Source: Granulicella sapmiensis (GTDB taxonomy: Bacteria; Acidobacteriota; Terriglobia; Terriglobales; Acidobacteriaceae). From it: a stretch of 64,000 nucleotides of DNA. The stretch spans positions 1 to 64,000 of the forward strand of contig JAMFSR010000021.1 in NCBI GenBank assembly GCA_026225395.1, read 5' to 3'. The number at the start of each line of letters is the position of its first letter. Within the stretch, counting starts at the first letter, position 1. This document shows, one piece after another, positions 43,816-52,074 of the stretch. Made by a program: the position numbers and the translations under genes. The notes beneath the pieces were generated by a model. That model had not been told where the DNA came from and did not search any database. It saw nothing but the letters and a program-made list of their open reading frames with translations.

Positions 43816-44664
43816 ATGGCCGAAAACATACCTCAGAAGTCTGCTGCTCCACACGCACCAACGCCCGAGGCCTGGATCAAAACCGAGTTGGCCCGCCACC
43901 CTCAGCGTCCTTATCCGATGGACTACATCGAAGCACTCTTCACCGGTTTCAGCGAAATCCATGGCGATCGTCGCTTTGCCGACGACGCTGCCATGACTAC
44001 AGGTATGGCCTTCTTCCACGGCGAACCGGTGTTGGTCGTTGGAAACCTCAAGGGCCGGACCCTCAAAGAACGGGTCGCCCGCAAGTTCGGCTCACCAGAC
44101 CCCGAAGGCTACCGTAAGGCACTGCGCGCCATGAAGATCGCCGAAAAATTCGGGCGTCCCATCTTTACCTTTATCGATCTCGCGGGGGCCAACCCCGGCC
44201 TGGGAGCCGAAGAACGCGGCCAGGGCGAAGCCATCGCCCGCAACCTGCTGGAAATGTCTCGCCTTCGCGTCCCGACTATCGCCACCATAACCGGAGAAGG
44301 CGGCTCCGGCGGGGCGCTCGCGCTCGCCGTCACGGACCGCGTTCTGATGCTGGAAAACGCCATCTACTCGGTCATTTCGCCTGAAGGATGCGCCAGCATT
44401 ATGTGGAAAGATCCCAGCAAGAAACAGCAGGCTGCTGCCGCCCTTCGTTACACCGCAACGGACGTGCAAAAGCTAGGCTGTGTGGACGATGTTATCCGTG
44501 AGCCCGAAGGTGGAACTCAGATGGATCCGGCCTTCGCCATGGAACTCGTCAACGAGCGCCTCGAACGCCATCTTGGCGACCTCAGACGGCTCTCGATCGA
44601 CGAACTGCTTGCAGCCCGTTACACCAAGTTCCGCAATATCGCGCAGTTTTACACGACCGCCTGA
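43816..44664 (+). CDS. accA: Acetyl-CoA carboxylase carboxyltransferase alpha subunit
   Basis: The 282-residue protein joins AccD to transfer carboxyl groups from biotin to acetyl-CoA, the first step of fatty-acid synthesis. It shows IHGDRRFADD, FTFIDLAGANPGLGAEERGQGEAIARNL (the family has TxGAYPGxxAEERGQ here), TGEGGSGGALALAV and ISPEGCASIMWKD. It is shorter at the N-terminus than E. coli AccA (319). AccD is not nearby. GAGGTAACC precedes the ATG. The CPBP-like gene follows 22 bases after its stop. Confidence 0.92.
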   Translation: MAENIPQKSAAPHAPTPEAWIKTELARHPQRPYPMDYIEALFTGFSEIHGDRRFADDAAMTTGMAFFHGEPVLVVGNLKGRTLKERVARKFGSPDPEGYRKALRAMKIAEKFGRPIFTFIDLAGANPGLGAEERGQGEAIARNLLEMSRLRVPTIATITGEGGSGGALALAVTDRVLMLENAIYSVISPEGCASIMWKDPSKKQQAAAALRYTATDVQKLGCVDDVIREPEGGTQMDPAFAMELVNERLERHLGDLRRLSIDELLAARYTKFRNIAQFYTTA

Positions 44665-44686
44665 ACCGATCGAGGACCCGCACCCG

Positions 44687-45751
44687 TTGCAACCCACCTC
44701 CACCCAGCCCGTCCAGCACATTCCACGCTCCATGGAACTCGCGCTGTTCGTCACCGGGTTTCTCTGGCTCTTGGCTTCCCGCTCGGCGGCATCGCATGGT
44801 GCGCAGGGAATTGCTAACCGTATCAATCTCGCTGTCCTTCAACCACCTCTTCAGGAAGCCTTTTTCCTCTTCCTCCTGCTTGTCGGCTTTGCCACCCTTA
44901 GCTGGGTTGCCACGCGTGTGGGTGGAATTCGCTTCACCAATGCTCTGCCACAGCGACCCACCGCCGTGCAGGAGTGGCAAACCGGCGCCGCTCTGGGCTG
45001 GGCCACATTGCTCGTTTCAGTGTTTCCCATGATGCTCGCCGGCGATCTTCATCCCCAGTTCTGGCTGGCGCCGCGCGCCTGGGGGCTAGCCCTGATCTCC
45101 CTCATCACGCTTGCCCTTGGCACACTTGCGCTCGAAGTCGCCTTCCGCGGTTACATTTATCGCTGCCTCATCGGCGCGATGGGTCCGACTATGGCGACTA
45201 TCTTCCTTTCGATCGCCTATGCTTTGTTTTCAAGCTTTCGCCCTTACTCGACCGCCTTCAGTGTCTTTCTGACGTTCCTCACCGGCATCCTCTTTTCTAT
45301 GGCCTATCTCCGAACCCACGCTCTCTGGCTGGGTTGGGGCCTTCACTTTGCGTGGGATGCTTCGATGGGCGTGCTCTTCGGCCTTCCCGTCGCGGGGTTC
45401 GCCACCTACTCCTACCCGGTAGACACCGCCGTTAGAGGGAGCCTCTGGCTCACTGGTGGACCCTACGGCCCTGAGGGCGCACTGCTTTCCGCTGCCTTCA
45501 TCATCGCTGCCATGATCGTCGTCTATCGCCTCACACGGGAGTACGCCTGGAGCTACACGCATGCCCCTATCGTTCCCGCCGGCTATCCCATGGATCTGGC
45601 GCCGCCCGCCGCTCATACTGCCATGGAAACAGCCGCCGCCGCCCGCCCCGTTCCTCTGGTGCAGATTCTCTCGACAACAGCCACCAACGCATCGACGCTA
45701 CCGGCCATTGACGAACACCTCCGCTCCAGCAACTCAGACAATAACGACTAA
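44687..45751 (+). CDS. CPBP-like intramembrane protein
   Basis: The ~355-residue protein has eight or more membrane helices. Its CPBP (Rce1-like intramembrane protease) motifs are: motif 1 LEVAFRGYIYRC with Glu150 and Arg154, an F-x-x-F-R-P helix, and motif 3 GWGLHFAWDAS. In the family motif EExxxR the first Glu is important, but here it is Leu149, so the activity is doubtful. I chose TTG at 44687 since CGAGGA lies about ten bases upstream; ATG at 44732 is an alternative. The end (residues 310-355) is a polar tail. Confidence 0.75.
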   Translation: MQPTSTQPVQHIPRSMELALFVTGFLWLLASRSAASHGAQGIANRINLAVLQPPLQEAFFLFLLLVGFATLSWVATRVGGIRFTNALPQRPTAVQEWQTGAALGWATLLVSVFPMMLAGDLHPQFWLAPRAWGLALISLITLALGTLALEVAFRGYIYRCLIGAMGPTMATIFLSIAYALFSSFRPYSTAFSVFLTFLTGILFSMAYLRTHALWLGWGLHFAWDASMGVLFGLPVAGFATYSYPVDTAVRGSLWLTGGPYGPEGALLSAAFIIAAMIVVYRLTREYAWSYTHAPIVPAGYPMDLAPPAAHTAMETAAAARPVPLVQILSTTATNASTLPAIDEHLRSSNSDNND

Positions 45752-45783
45752 CGCCATCACCTCGAGGGATGCTTCCATAGCCC

Positions 45784-45798
45784 TTCCGTTGTACGGAA
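45784..45798. repeat. Small inverted repeat after the CPBP-like gene
   Basis: TTCCGT (45784-45789) and ACGGAA (45793-45798) form a six-base hairpin. No T-tract follows, so a terminator function is doubtful. Confidence 0.35.
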
Positions 45799-45834
45799 AC
45801 TCCATAGATTCCATGAAATTCAGCCAACATTTCA

Positions 45835-45864
45835 TTGCCAGGTAACGTCGCATTAACATATACT
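45835..45864 (+). promoter_or_regulatory. Sigma70-like promoter of the small membrane-protein gene
   Basis: TTGCCA (45835-45840) and TATACT (45859-45864) are 18 bases apart, close to the consensus. They sit about 60 bases before the GGAGG-led ATG at 45923. Confidence 0.6.
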
Positions 45865-45922
45865 TGGTCTGACAGCCCAAACATTCACCGGGTCGTCACA
45901 AACGCTGAAAATTGGAGGTTCC

Positions 45923-46138
45923 ATGAGCATTAAAGTCAGGCTTTTTGTTGTGACTCTGCTTTGCGTAGTTGCCTTGAACTTTGCCATCGAACGTCCTGCC
46001 TACGGCTATGTTGATCCAGGTTCAGGCCTCTTCCTGATCCAAAACATCAGCGCTATGGCTACCGGCGTACTCTTCTTCTTCCGTCGCCGGATCAAGGCTC
46101 TTTTCGTCCGGAAGCACGAAGAAAAAACTCAGTCCTAG
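45923..46138 (+). CDS. Small membrane protein with VDPGSG motif
   Basis: The 71-residue protein has two hydrophobic stretches (VRLFVVTLLCVVALNFAI and LIQNISAMATGVLFFF) separated by a YVDPGSGLFL turn. It ends in a basic, charged tail (RRRIKALFVRKHEEK). The DPGSG turn is seen in a set of small bacterial membrane proteins I cannot name. GGAGG lies seven bases before the ATG, and a clear promoter lies upstream. It is followed by a hairpin. The function is unknown; it is probably a bona fide small gene. Confidence 0.6.
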   Translation: MSIKVRLFVVTLLCVVALNFAIERPAYGYVDPGSGLFLIQNISAMATGVLFFFRRRIKALFVRKHEEKTQS

Positions 46139-46149
46139 TCTGGTTCCGC

Positions 46150-46185
46150 CTTCGGGCAGCTTCGGTCTCTTGCGCCCGAAGCTTA
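46150..46185 (+). terminator. Probable terminator after the small membrane-protein gene
   Basis: CTTCGGGC (46150-46157) pairs with GCCCGAAG (46174-46181) around a 16-base loop. Only a weak T-run follows, so efficiency is uncertain. Confidence 0.45.
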
Positions 46186-46222
46186 ATTAGGCGCACAATG
46201 CCTCTCAGCAGAGGTGTTTGGC

Positions 46223-47323
46223 ATGAAATCATGCACGCCTGTACGCTTCCTCGTCCTTTGTAGCATCCTCGCTCTCACACGCGCCCTCAGCGCGCAGGTG
46301 TTCGTGGTTGGCGAAAAAACCGCCACTGCCGATGTCACCACCGAGTTCCATCCGACCCACATTGAGATTCCCGACGCCCCGTTGACCGACCGCGGCCGCC
46401 TCGACCTTATCCGCAATCTTGAGGCCGAGCAGGGGTTCGCTCACCGCGAGCTGCCTTTCGGTCCCGGTCTTACCCTCATTGCCAACGGCAATATGACGCC
46501 CAGCAATGAAGACTACAAGCGCATGCTCTATGAGCGCGGACAATCGGCCGCGACCGGGGACCGCGTAGCCGTTACTGCACTCCAGTTCAAGGGTGACCGC
46601 CTGGTCATCGACTTCAACGGCGGGCCTTACGCAAAGCACCGATTCCTCAGTCATTTGTCCTTCAATGACATGCAGGTGGCACGGGAAGGACCAATTGCCA
46701 CGGGCTTCCGCATCACGCTTGTTTTTGAAGGCGGCCTGCCGGAAGTCACCGCCCCCGAGGTGAAAGCTCTCCTCGATCCGCTGGTCGATTTCCGCGCCAA
46801 GTCCAGTGAAGAAGCCTATACGGATTCTCTTTCCCCCAAAGTCCGCACCGCTGTCGCCGCGCACGAAATCCTCGTCGGCATGGATCGTCGCATGGTTCTG
46901 GCCTCCGCAGGACCTCCTCGTGACAAGCACCGCGAACACACGATAGAGGGCAACACCGACAGCCCCATGTATGAAGAGTGGATTTATGGCGAGCCACCAG
47001 AGGCCGCCCGCTTCGTCCGATTCCAGGAAGGCCGCGTCGTACGCCTCGAGATCGCCGCCCTTGGTAAGCCCATCGAGATCCACGATCACAACGAGCTCGG
47101 CTCCGATGCCGCTCCTACGCTCGAAGCCCGCACCGTCATGAATGGTGACGTTCAACCCGAAGCCGAACAGACACGCAACGGCAAGCCTCCGACCCTCCGT
47201 CGGCCCGGCGAAACCATCGGCGCTCCCAACAGCGTAGGTCGCGTCAATCTCCCGGCCGACCCGCCGCCACCTGCCGCCAAACAGCAAACCACCACCGGCA
47301 CTCAATTAGAAGCTAAGAGTTAG
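46223..47323 (+). CDS. Exported hypothetical protein
   Basis: The 366-residue protein begins with a signal peptide (VRFLVLCSILALTRALSAQ) and is otherwise soluble, rich in beta structure and charged segments. The pattern DRGRLDLIRNLEAEQGFAH followed by LPFGPGLTLIANG may be a conserved core in acidobacteria; I recognise no Pfam family. The C-terminal ~50 residues are proline-rich and polar. AGAGG lies eight bases before the ATG at 46223. It is probably periplasmic or outer-membrane associated. Confidence 0.65.
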   Translation: MKSCTPVRFLVLCSILALTRALSAQVFVVGEKTATADVTTEFHPTHIEIPDAPLTDRGRLDLIRNLEAEQGFAHRELPFGPGLTLIANGNMTPSNEDYKRMLYERGQSAATGDRVAVTALQFKGDRLVIDFNGGPYAKHRFLSHLSFNDMQVAREGPIATGFRITLVFEGGLPEVTAPEVKALLDPLVDFRAKSSEEAYTDSLSPKVRTAVAAHEILVGMDRRMVLASAGPPRDKHREHTIEGNTDSPMYEEWIYGEPPEAARFVRFQEGRVVRLEIAALGKPIEIHDHNELGSDAAPTLEARTVMNGDVQPEAEQTRNGKPPTLRRPGETIGAPNSVGRVNLPADPPPPAAKQQTTTGTQLEAKS

Positions 47324-47523
47324 AAGCCTTTCCCATGGGCGGTCAGCTCACATGTTAGAATCAACCCTGAGCTTTCTTCGGTTTTCGCCCTCGCACTCTC
47401 CTGTTCGGCCCAGCCCATAAGCAGCCCACAGATACAGAAACGCAAGGTCGGCCTGCGCACAATACCTTTGCGCTTTCCAGCAAACCAGGCGAGCCACACT
47501 TTCGTTTCAGGGAGAACAGAACA

Positions 47524-47703
47524 ATGGCAAAGATCGCCAAAACCGGTGACCGCAAGAAGGTCATGGATACCCAGAAGAGCACCGACTGCCCCAAGTGCTC
47601 CAAGCCCACCCGCATCGTCAAGCGCGTCAAGGATCGCGAGCGCGGCGTTCCCGGCGGAGTGTACATCTCCTGCTCGGCCTGCGACTTCTTCGAAAAGCTC
47701 TAA
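47524..47703 (+). CDS. Small zinc-ribbon protein
   Basis: The 59-residue protein has four cysteines in two knuckles, Cys22-x-x-Cys25 (CPKC) and Cys50-x-x-Cys53 (CSAC), with a basic segment between (RIVKRVKDRERG). This is the spacing of a treble-clef or zinc-ribbon fold that likely binds nucleic acid or an RNA-polymerase/ribosome partner. It opens with MAKIAKTGDRKKVMDTQ. GGGAGAACAGAACA precedes the ATG, and a terminator follows, so it stands as its own transcript. No further homology is claimed. Confidence 0.7.
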   Translation: MAKIAKTGDRKKVMDTQKSTDCPKCSKPTRIVKRVKDRERGVPGGVYISCSACDFFEKL

Positions 47704-47721
47704 CCTACTCTGCACCACCTG

Positions 47722-47751
47722 CAAAGGCCCGCCCAACCGGCGGGCCCTTTG
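47722..47751 (+). terminator. Rho-independent terminator after the zinc-ribbon gene
   Basis: CAAAGGCCCGCC (47722-47733) pairs with GGCGGGCCCTTTG (47739-47751) around CAACC, with one bulged base. It is followed by TGTTT. Confidence 0.75.
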
Positions 47752-48038
47752 TGTTTAACTCCTTGGTGGAGACGGTTCTTGCGGGTTTCGCGACGCCGGC
47801 CATTAATGGGGATCAATTAATGGGGGATCAATCCAATTTCGATGAACCCAACTTGATTCCTGCCCTGACCGCTAACGTTTTTACTTACCAATTTTTGACA
47901 CAAATCTGGGCGCCGATCCTCGAACGACCCGCGTCCAACCACCTGTAGAGAATGTGCTTCATTTGGTAACTGTTGGGACTTGACGACTGTTGACCTAAAG
48001 GGGCAGACTCCCTAACGGAAAGCAGGGAACTTAGCATC
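47752..48038. other. Intergenic region before the amidinotransferase-fold gene
   Basis: These 287 bases hold no convincing gene. A TTGACA box at 47895 lacks a good -10. TTGAC occurs twice (near 47976 and 47987). Just upstream of the start codon, TCCCT (48009-48013) can pair with AGGGA (48024-48028), which overlaps the Shine-Dalgarno region. Confidence 0.4.
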
Positions 48039-48935
48039 ATGGCATCGAGCAGCATTATCACCCCTCCCCGTAACACCGCCTCAACCCCCCACTACACCCG
48101 CCCCACCTACCTGATGTGCCCGCCGGAATGGTACGGCGTCGATTACGTCATCAACCCCTGGATGGCCGGCAATGTTCATCGATCCTCACGCGATCTGGCA
48201 TTCGCCCAATGGAAGGGAATTCACAACGTCCTCCGCGGTGTTGCTGATGTTCGCCTTCTGCATCCGGAACCCCACTGCCCGGACATGGTGTTCCTCTCGC
48301 ACGGCGCCTTGGTCAACCACGGCGTCGCTGCCGTTTCCAGCTTTACCCACCCGCAGCGCCGCGTCGAGTCAGCCCACCTTGCCCAGTGGTTTGAAGCCCA
48401 CGGCTTCATTCTCTGGAACACACCCCGCGAAACAGCCTTTGAAGGCGAAGGCGACGTAACCTTCAACGACAATGGCACCCACCTCTGGGCCGCCCACGGC
48501 GTCCGTACCTGCCGCCGCGCGCATCGCCACATCGCCGATGCATGGCACACGCCGGTCACCTCACTGCACCTTGTCGACCCACGCTTTTACCACCTCGACA
48601 CTTGCTTCACCCCACTCCATGGCGGCTTCCTGCTGTACTACCCGGCGGCATTCGACAATGCCTCCAATGCCTCTATCGAAGCCGCTTACCCGGTCAACAA
48701 GCGCATCGCCGTCTCCGAAGCGGATGCGACCCACATGGCCTGCTGCGCGCTCAATATCGGCCGCACGGTGTTTACCGGAGAACTGAGCCCAACCCTCGCC
48801 CACCAGCTCTTCGACGCCGGCCTCGACGTCGTCCAGCTCGAGCTCTCGGAGTTCATTAAAGGTGGAGGGGGAGCCAAATCCCTGGCTCTTCGCCTCAGCG
48901 ACCTGCCCGTAACCCACGGCACGATCGCCCGCTAA
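48039..48935 (+). CDS. Amidinotransferase/DDAH-fold protein lacking the expected catalytic Cys
   Basis: The 298-residue protein has the guanidine-modifying (arginine deiminase/DDAH/amidinotransferase) pattern: MCPPEWYGVDYVINPWM near the start, FEGEGDVTF and HLDTCFTPLHGG. The C-terminal loop reads KGGGGAKSLALRL, where family members carry a catalytic cysteine after GGGxH or GGGxK; here Ser281 (codon TCC) takes that place. The neighbouring pair CC in MACCALNIG is not at the catalytic site. The protein could be inactive, or use Ser in another way. Substrates of relatives include arginine and dimethylarginine. No arginine genes flank it. Confidence 0.75.
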   Translation: MASSSIITPPRNTASTPHYTRPTYLMCPPEWYGVDYVINPWMAGNVHRSSRDLAFAQWKGIHNVLRGVADVRLLHPEPHCPDMVFLSHGALVNHGVAAVSSFTHPQRRVESAHLAQWFEAHGFILWNTPRETAFEGEGDVTFNDNGTHLWAAHGVRTCRRAHRHIADAWHTPVTSLHLVDPRFYHLDTCFTPLHGGFLLYYPAAFDNASNASIEAAYPVNKRIAVSEADATHMACCALNIGRTVFTGELSPTLAHQLFDAGLDVVQLELSEFIKGGGGAKSLALRLSDLPVTHGTIAR

Positions 48936-49026
48936 ACCAAACGATCACTCCCGCCGGCATGCATCCCGCAGACTATCCTGTGGATATGTGTGCCGGCAGT
49001 GTTTTGCGGTAATTGGAGTTCCGTTC

Positions 49027-49878
49027 TTGAAGGATTCGTTGCAGCAGCTCGTCGAACGGTTCGAAAACGACGCGACCCTGCTCGACCCCCATCACCTTCG
49101 CGCTCGCCTCGACGCCCTCGACCGCCTCGACGCCATTCTCCCTTACGCTCCACCAGTCTCCGAATCCTTTACCATCCGCGCCCAAAAACTGGCCTCTCGT
49201 TTCGAAGCCATCAACGCGGATCTCTACAAAACCATCCGCGATGACATCCGTAGCGACGCATTGCCCGAAAGCCTCCTCCGCTGGGTAAGCCCTTCGCCGG
49301 AAAGTGTCGAACCTTCCACAGCCCTCGGCTACGACTTCCTCGACGAGCTCCTCAGCGGAGTTCTTCAGCTCGAGCCACCGGACGACACCCAGGTAGGCAG
49401 GGAAGCCGAGCTCGTCTTTTACCAACCAACCCCAGCCCGCCACATCTTCCACCTGATCGGCCTCCTCGCCCTCACTGAAGCCGATGTCTTCGTCGATCTC
49501 GGCTCCGGCCTGGGCCAAGTTTCCTTACTGGTGTCCATCTGCACCAGCGCCACCTGCACCGGCATCGAGCTGGAAACGGCCTACGTGGATCGCGCCCGTC
49601 AATGCGCCGAAGACCTCAACCTGAAGAACGTAGCCTTCCTCCGTCAGGACGCGCGCGCAGCCGATCTATCCCGTGGAACCGTCTTCTACCTCTACACGCC
49701 TTTCACCGGCTCCGTCCTGGCCCACATGCTCGACCGTCTCAGCAACGAAGCCGCCAATCGCCCAATCCGCATCTGCTCCTACGGCCCCTGCACATCTGTG
49801 ATCGCCAAAGAACCTTGGCTGGAAACCGCCTCATCGCCGCATCCAGACCGGATCACAATCTTTCATTCCCGCGACTAA
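49027..49878 (+). CDS. SAM-dependent methyltransferase-like protein
   Basis: The 283-residue protein has an N-terminal helical region (residues 1-125) and a Rossmann-type methyltransferase domain. Motif I is FVDLGSGLGQVSLL. It is followed by CTGIELETAYVDRARQCA and FLRQDARA. The target is unknown; the first half has no family match I can name. I chose TTG at 49027 since GGAG (49015-49018) lies eight bases before it; a GTG at 48988 gives a longer but less supported form. A clear terminator follows. Confidence 0.8.
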   Translation: MKDSLQQLVERFENDATLLDPHHLRARLDALDRLDAILPYAPPVSESFTIRAQKLASRFEAINADLYKTIRDDIRSDALPESLLRWVSPSPESVEPSTALGYDFLDELLSGVLQLEPPDDTQVGREAELVFYQPTPARHIFHLIGLLALTEADVFVDLGSGLGQVSLLVSICTSATCTGIELETAYVDRARQCAEDLNLKNVAFLRQDARAADLSRGTVFYLYTPFTGSVLAHMLDRLSNEAANRPIRICSYGPCTSVIAKEPWLETASSPHPDRITIFHSRD

Positions 49879-49906
49879 GGTCGCCTCTTTCTGGCCCCCA
49901 AACGCA

Positions 49907-49937
49907 AAGAAGCCCCGGATATTCGTCGGGGCTTCTT
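49907..49937. terminator. Bidirectional terminator between methyltransferase and rlpA
   Basis: AAGAAGCCCCG (49907-49917) pairs with CGGGGCTTCTT (49927-49937), an 11-base perfect stem. Short T-rich runs lie on both sides. The flanking genes converge. Confidence 0.8.
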
Positions 49938-49962
49938 CATTCCTTTCCAATGTTTTCTCGTT

Positions 49963-50523
49963 TTACCGGCCCAGTCCCCGGGCCACAGGCCACCTGGGAG
50001 GATCAATCGGTTTCAGCGCGGCCACAAACTGCTGGGCCATCTGCGGATCGTTCGGTGCTACGGGTTCGATCTTTACCTTGCCCAGGCCTGAGATTCCGAG
50101 CCTCCTTGCCGCCGCATATGACAGGTCGACAATCAGGCTTTCGGCCATCGGTCCGCGATCATTCACTCGCAGAAAAACGGTTTTTTCATTGTGGAGGTTG
50201 GTGACCCGTACCCAGCTGCCAAGCGGAAGACTGCGGTGTGCACAGGTAAAGGAATTCATATCGAACCGCTCACCATTGGCTGTCTTCCGGCCATTGAAAC
50301 TGCCGCCATACCAGGATGCCTTACCAATCTGGAACCAATGCTTCTTTGCCGAAGCGTTGGAGGTTGGTGAAGCCAAAGTCTTCGTCGGAGATGGAGGACT
50401 TGCGACCACTGTAATCGTTAGACCAAGGGCAACTGCTAGCAGGCTTGCTCGAGTACGTTTCCTGCCTACATTGCCCCTACTACTTATTCGATGTCTCAGC
50501 TTTGAGCTGTTGAGAATACTCAT
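49963..50523 (-). CDS. RlpA-like septal ring lytic transglycosylase domain protein
   Basis: The 186-residue protein has a signal-type N-terminus with one hydrophobic stretch (about residues 25-45). It then has a double-psi beta-barrel of the RlpA family: GKASWYGGSFNGRKTANGE, CAHRSLPLGSWVRV, LRVNDRGPMAES and DLSYAAARRLG. In other bacteria RlpA cleaves denuded peptidoglycan at the septum. A SPOR domain is absent. No lipobox cysteine is visible, so it is probably secreted or membrane-anchored by the N-terminal helix. The ATG at 50523 is chosen over an upstream TTG. Confidence 0.85.
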   Translation of the reverse strand: MSILNSSKLRHRISSRGNVGRKRTRASLLAVALGLTITVVASPPSPTKTLASPTSNASAKKHWFQIGKASWYGGSFNGRKTANGERFDMNSFTCAHRSLPLGSWVRVTNLHNEKTVFLRVNDRGPMAESLIVDLSYAAARRLGISGLGKVKIEPVAPNDPQMAQQFVAALKPIDPPRWPVARGLGR

Positions 50524-50709
50524 ACGTATATTTTCGGCCTCTCTCAAAGCTAAGTCAAACAAAATCAAGCACTTAATGCCACAAAAACCCTTGCAATTTG
50601 GTCGATAATATGCTAAGAATTTAGACAGTGAATTGCGCTGTCAAGTTGGCTCGACAGATCAGATAAACACGGAATAAGAACCACGTTTGATTCCCGCCAA
50701 AGACGCTCA

Positions 50710-51660
50710 TTGACCATCCCCCCACAGGACGAACCCATTGGCCTTCCTTCTTCGGGGTCAGTTGGTGCGAACAAGCCCCCAATCGCCCTCACCATTGCCG
50801 GCTTCGACCCCTCGAACGGTGCTGGCGTGACGGCAGACCTCCAGGTTTTCGCCGCTCATGGCCTCTTTGGCACCTCGGCCGTCACTGCGCTCACCATACA
50901 GTCCACTATCAGCGTCGCCGCAGTCGACCTTATCTGGCCTTCCAACCTGCGCGAAACCCTGAACCACCTCACCACGGATCTTCCACCCGCCGGAATCAAA
51001 ATCGGAATGCTTGGCTCGGCGGAAATGGTCCTTGAGGTCCTAGACTACCTTCAGCAATCGGATGAATCTTCTCCTCTCAAAGCCTTCATTCCAATAGTGC
51101 TTGATCCTGTACTGCGCTCTAGTTCAGGCTCTTTACTTCTCGATCTGAAGGGCTTGGAACTGCTTCGCGAACAGCTCCTCGATCAGGTCACGTGGATCAC
51201 CCCAAATTGGCAGGAACTAGGCCTGCTCACCCGGACAGAGGTCACAACCCTCAAAGACGCCGCAGGAGCCCTTGACCTGCTTCACGACCGCTATCCTCAC
51301 CTTCATGCGGTCGCTACTGGCGGAGACCAGACTGCGCCTATCGACCTGCTCCTCACTCCCGTGGGAGTGATTCACCAATTTCGCGGGAAGAGAATCGAAA
51401 CCACTTCCACCCATGGCACCGGCTGTGCTTTCTCGTCAGCGTTGCTTTCCCGTCTGATTCTGAGAGAACCACCTATCCCCGCCGTCACATCTGCGAAGCT
51501 CTACGTTGAAGGCGCTCTCCTGCATGCTCCCGGACTCGGCAACGGTCGTGGCCCCCTCGATCTTCTGTGGCCGCTGCGCCAGCCCAGAAGCCTGCCCGTA
51601 GATACTCCACGGACTTCGGCTCCAGCGATGCGTCCAAAGGGATTCAGATTGCACACTTAG
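50710..51660 (+). CDS. thiD: Hydroxymethylpyrimidine/phosphomethylpyrimidine kinase
   Basis: The 316-residue protein phosphorylates HMP to HMP-PP in thiamine synthesis. It shows LTIAGFDPSNGAGVTADLQVFAAHG, KIGMLGSAEMV, PIVLDPVLRSSSG, ITPNWQELG and the anion-hole loop THGTGCAFSSAL with the catalytic Cys-containing site. The N-terminal 20 residues are an added polar leader. TTG at 50710 is the only candidate start in the open frame. No TPP riboswitch was seen upstream. ThiS follows 24 bases later in the same direction. Confidence 0.9.
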   Translation: MTIPPQDEPIGLPSSGSVGANKPPIALTIAGFDPSNGAGVTADLQVFAAHGLFGTSAVTALTIQSTISVAAVDLIWPSNLRETLNHLTTDLPPAGIKIGMLGSAEMVLEVLDYLQQSDESSPLKAFIPIVLDPVLRSSSGSLLLDLKGLELLREQLLDQVTWITPNWQELGLLTRTEVTTLKDAAGALDLLHDRYPHLHAVATGGDQTAPIDLLLTPVGVIHQFRGKRIETTSTHGTGCAFSSALLSRLILREPPIPAVTSAKLYVEGALLHAPGLGNGRGPLDLLWPLRQPRSLPVDTPRTSAPAMRPKGFRLHT

Positions 51661-51684
51661 AAAACTGCTAGGCTTGTCTTCGAA

Positions 51685-51900
51685 ATGCTGACGCTTCATA
51701 TCAACGGCCAACCTAAAAATCTGGACTTTGCTGCTCCTGCAACCATCGCCGCGCTTCTAGGGCATCTGGATATCAAGCTCGACCGCGTCGCGGTAGAACA
51801 TAACGGAAACATCGTGGCCCGGACCTCGTGGAGCACGGTTAAACTTGCCGCAGGTGATCGATTGGAAATCGTCCATTTCGTGGGGGGAGGGCTCAATTGA
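51685..51900 (+). CDS. thiS: Sulfur carrier protein ThiS with C-terminal extension
   Basis: The 71-residue ubiquitin-like protein fits ThiS, the sulfur donor in thiazole synthesis: LTLHINGQPKNLDF, IAALLGHLDIKLDRVAVEHNGNIV and GDRLEIVHFVGGG. Normal ThiS ends in Gly-Gly so that its C-terminus can be adenylated. Here the end reads VGGGLN, with Leu70 and Asn71 after the glycines, so it probably needs trimming. It is 24 bases after thiD. No thiG, thiF or protease gene is adjacent. Confidence 0.85.
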   Translation: MLTLHINGQPKNLDFAAPATIAALLGHLDIKLDRVAVEHNGNIVARTSWSTVKLAAGDRLEIVHFVGGGLN

Positions 51901-52074
51901 GACCTCAAGCACCCATTCCTCTTGTTCCAGCCAGTGACTATATAGAATATGTGTTATCGGACGTAGTCTGCGCGGTGATCTATCGTCCGACGGCACAACC
52001 CCATGGCATTCCGGCCGCCCAGCTGATAAGTTCTGCCGTGGTAAAGTTGTAAAGTTGCCTCCCGGCGACGGTGC

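Noticed and set aside
47895..47900. TTGACA as a promoter of the amidinotransferase-fold gene
   Set aside because: No acceptable -10 box lies 16-18 bases downstream.
50569..50709. Possible TPP riboswitch before thiD
   Set aside because: The conserved CTGAGA-type and ACCTGA-type elements are absent from the 140-base leader.
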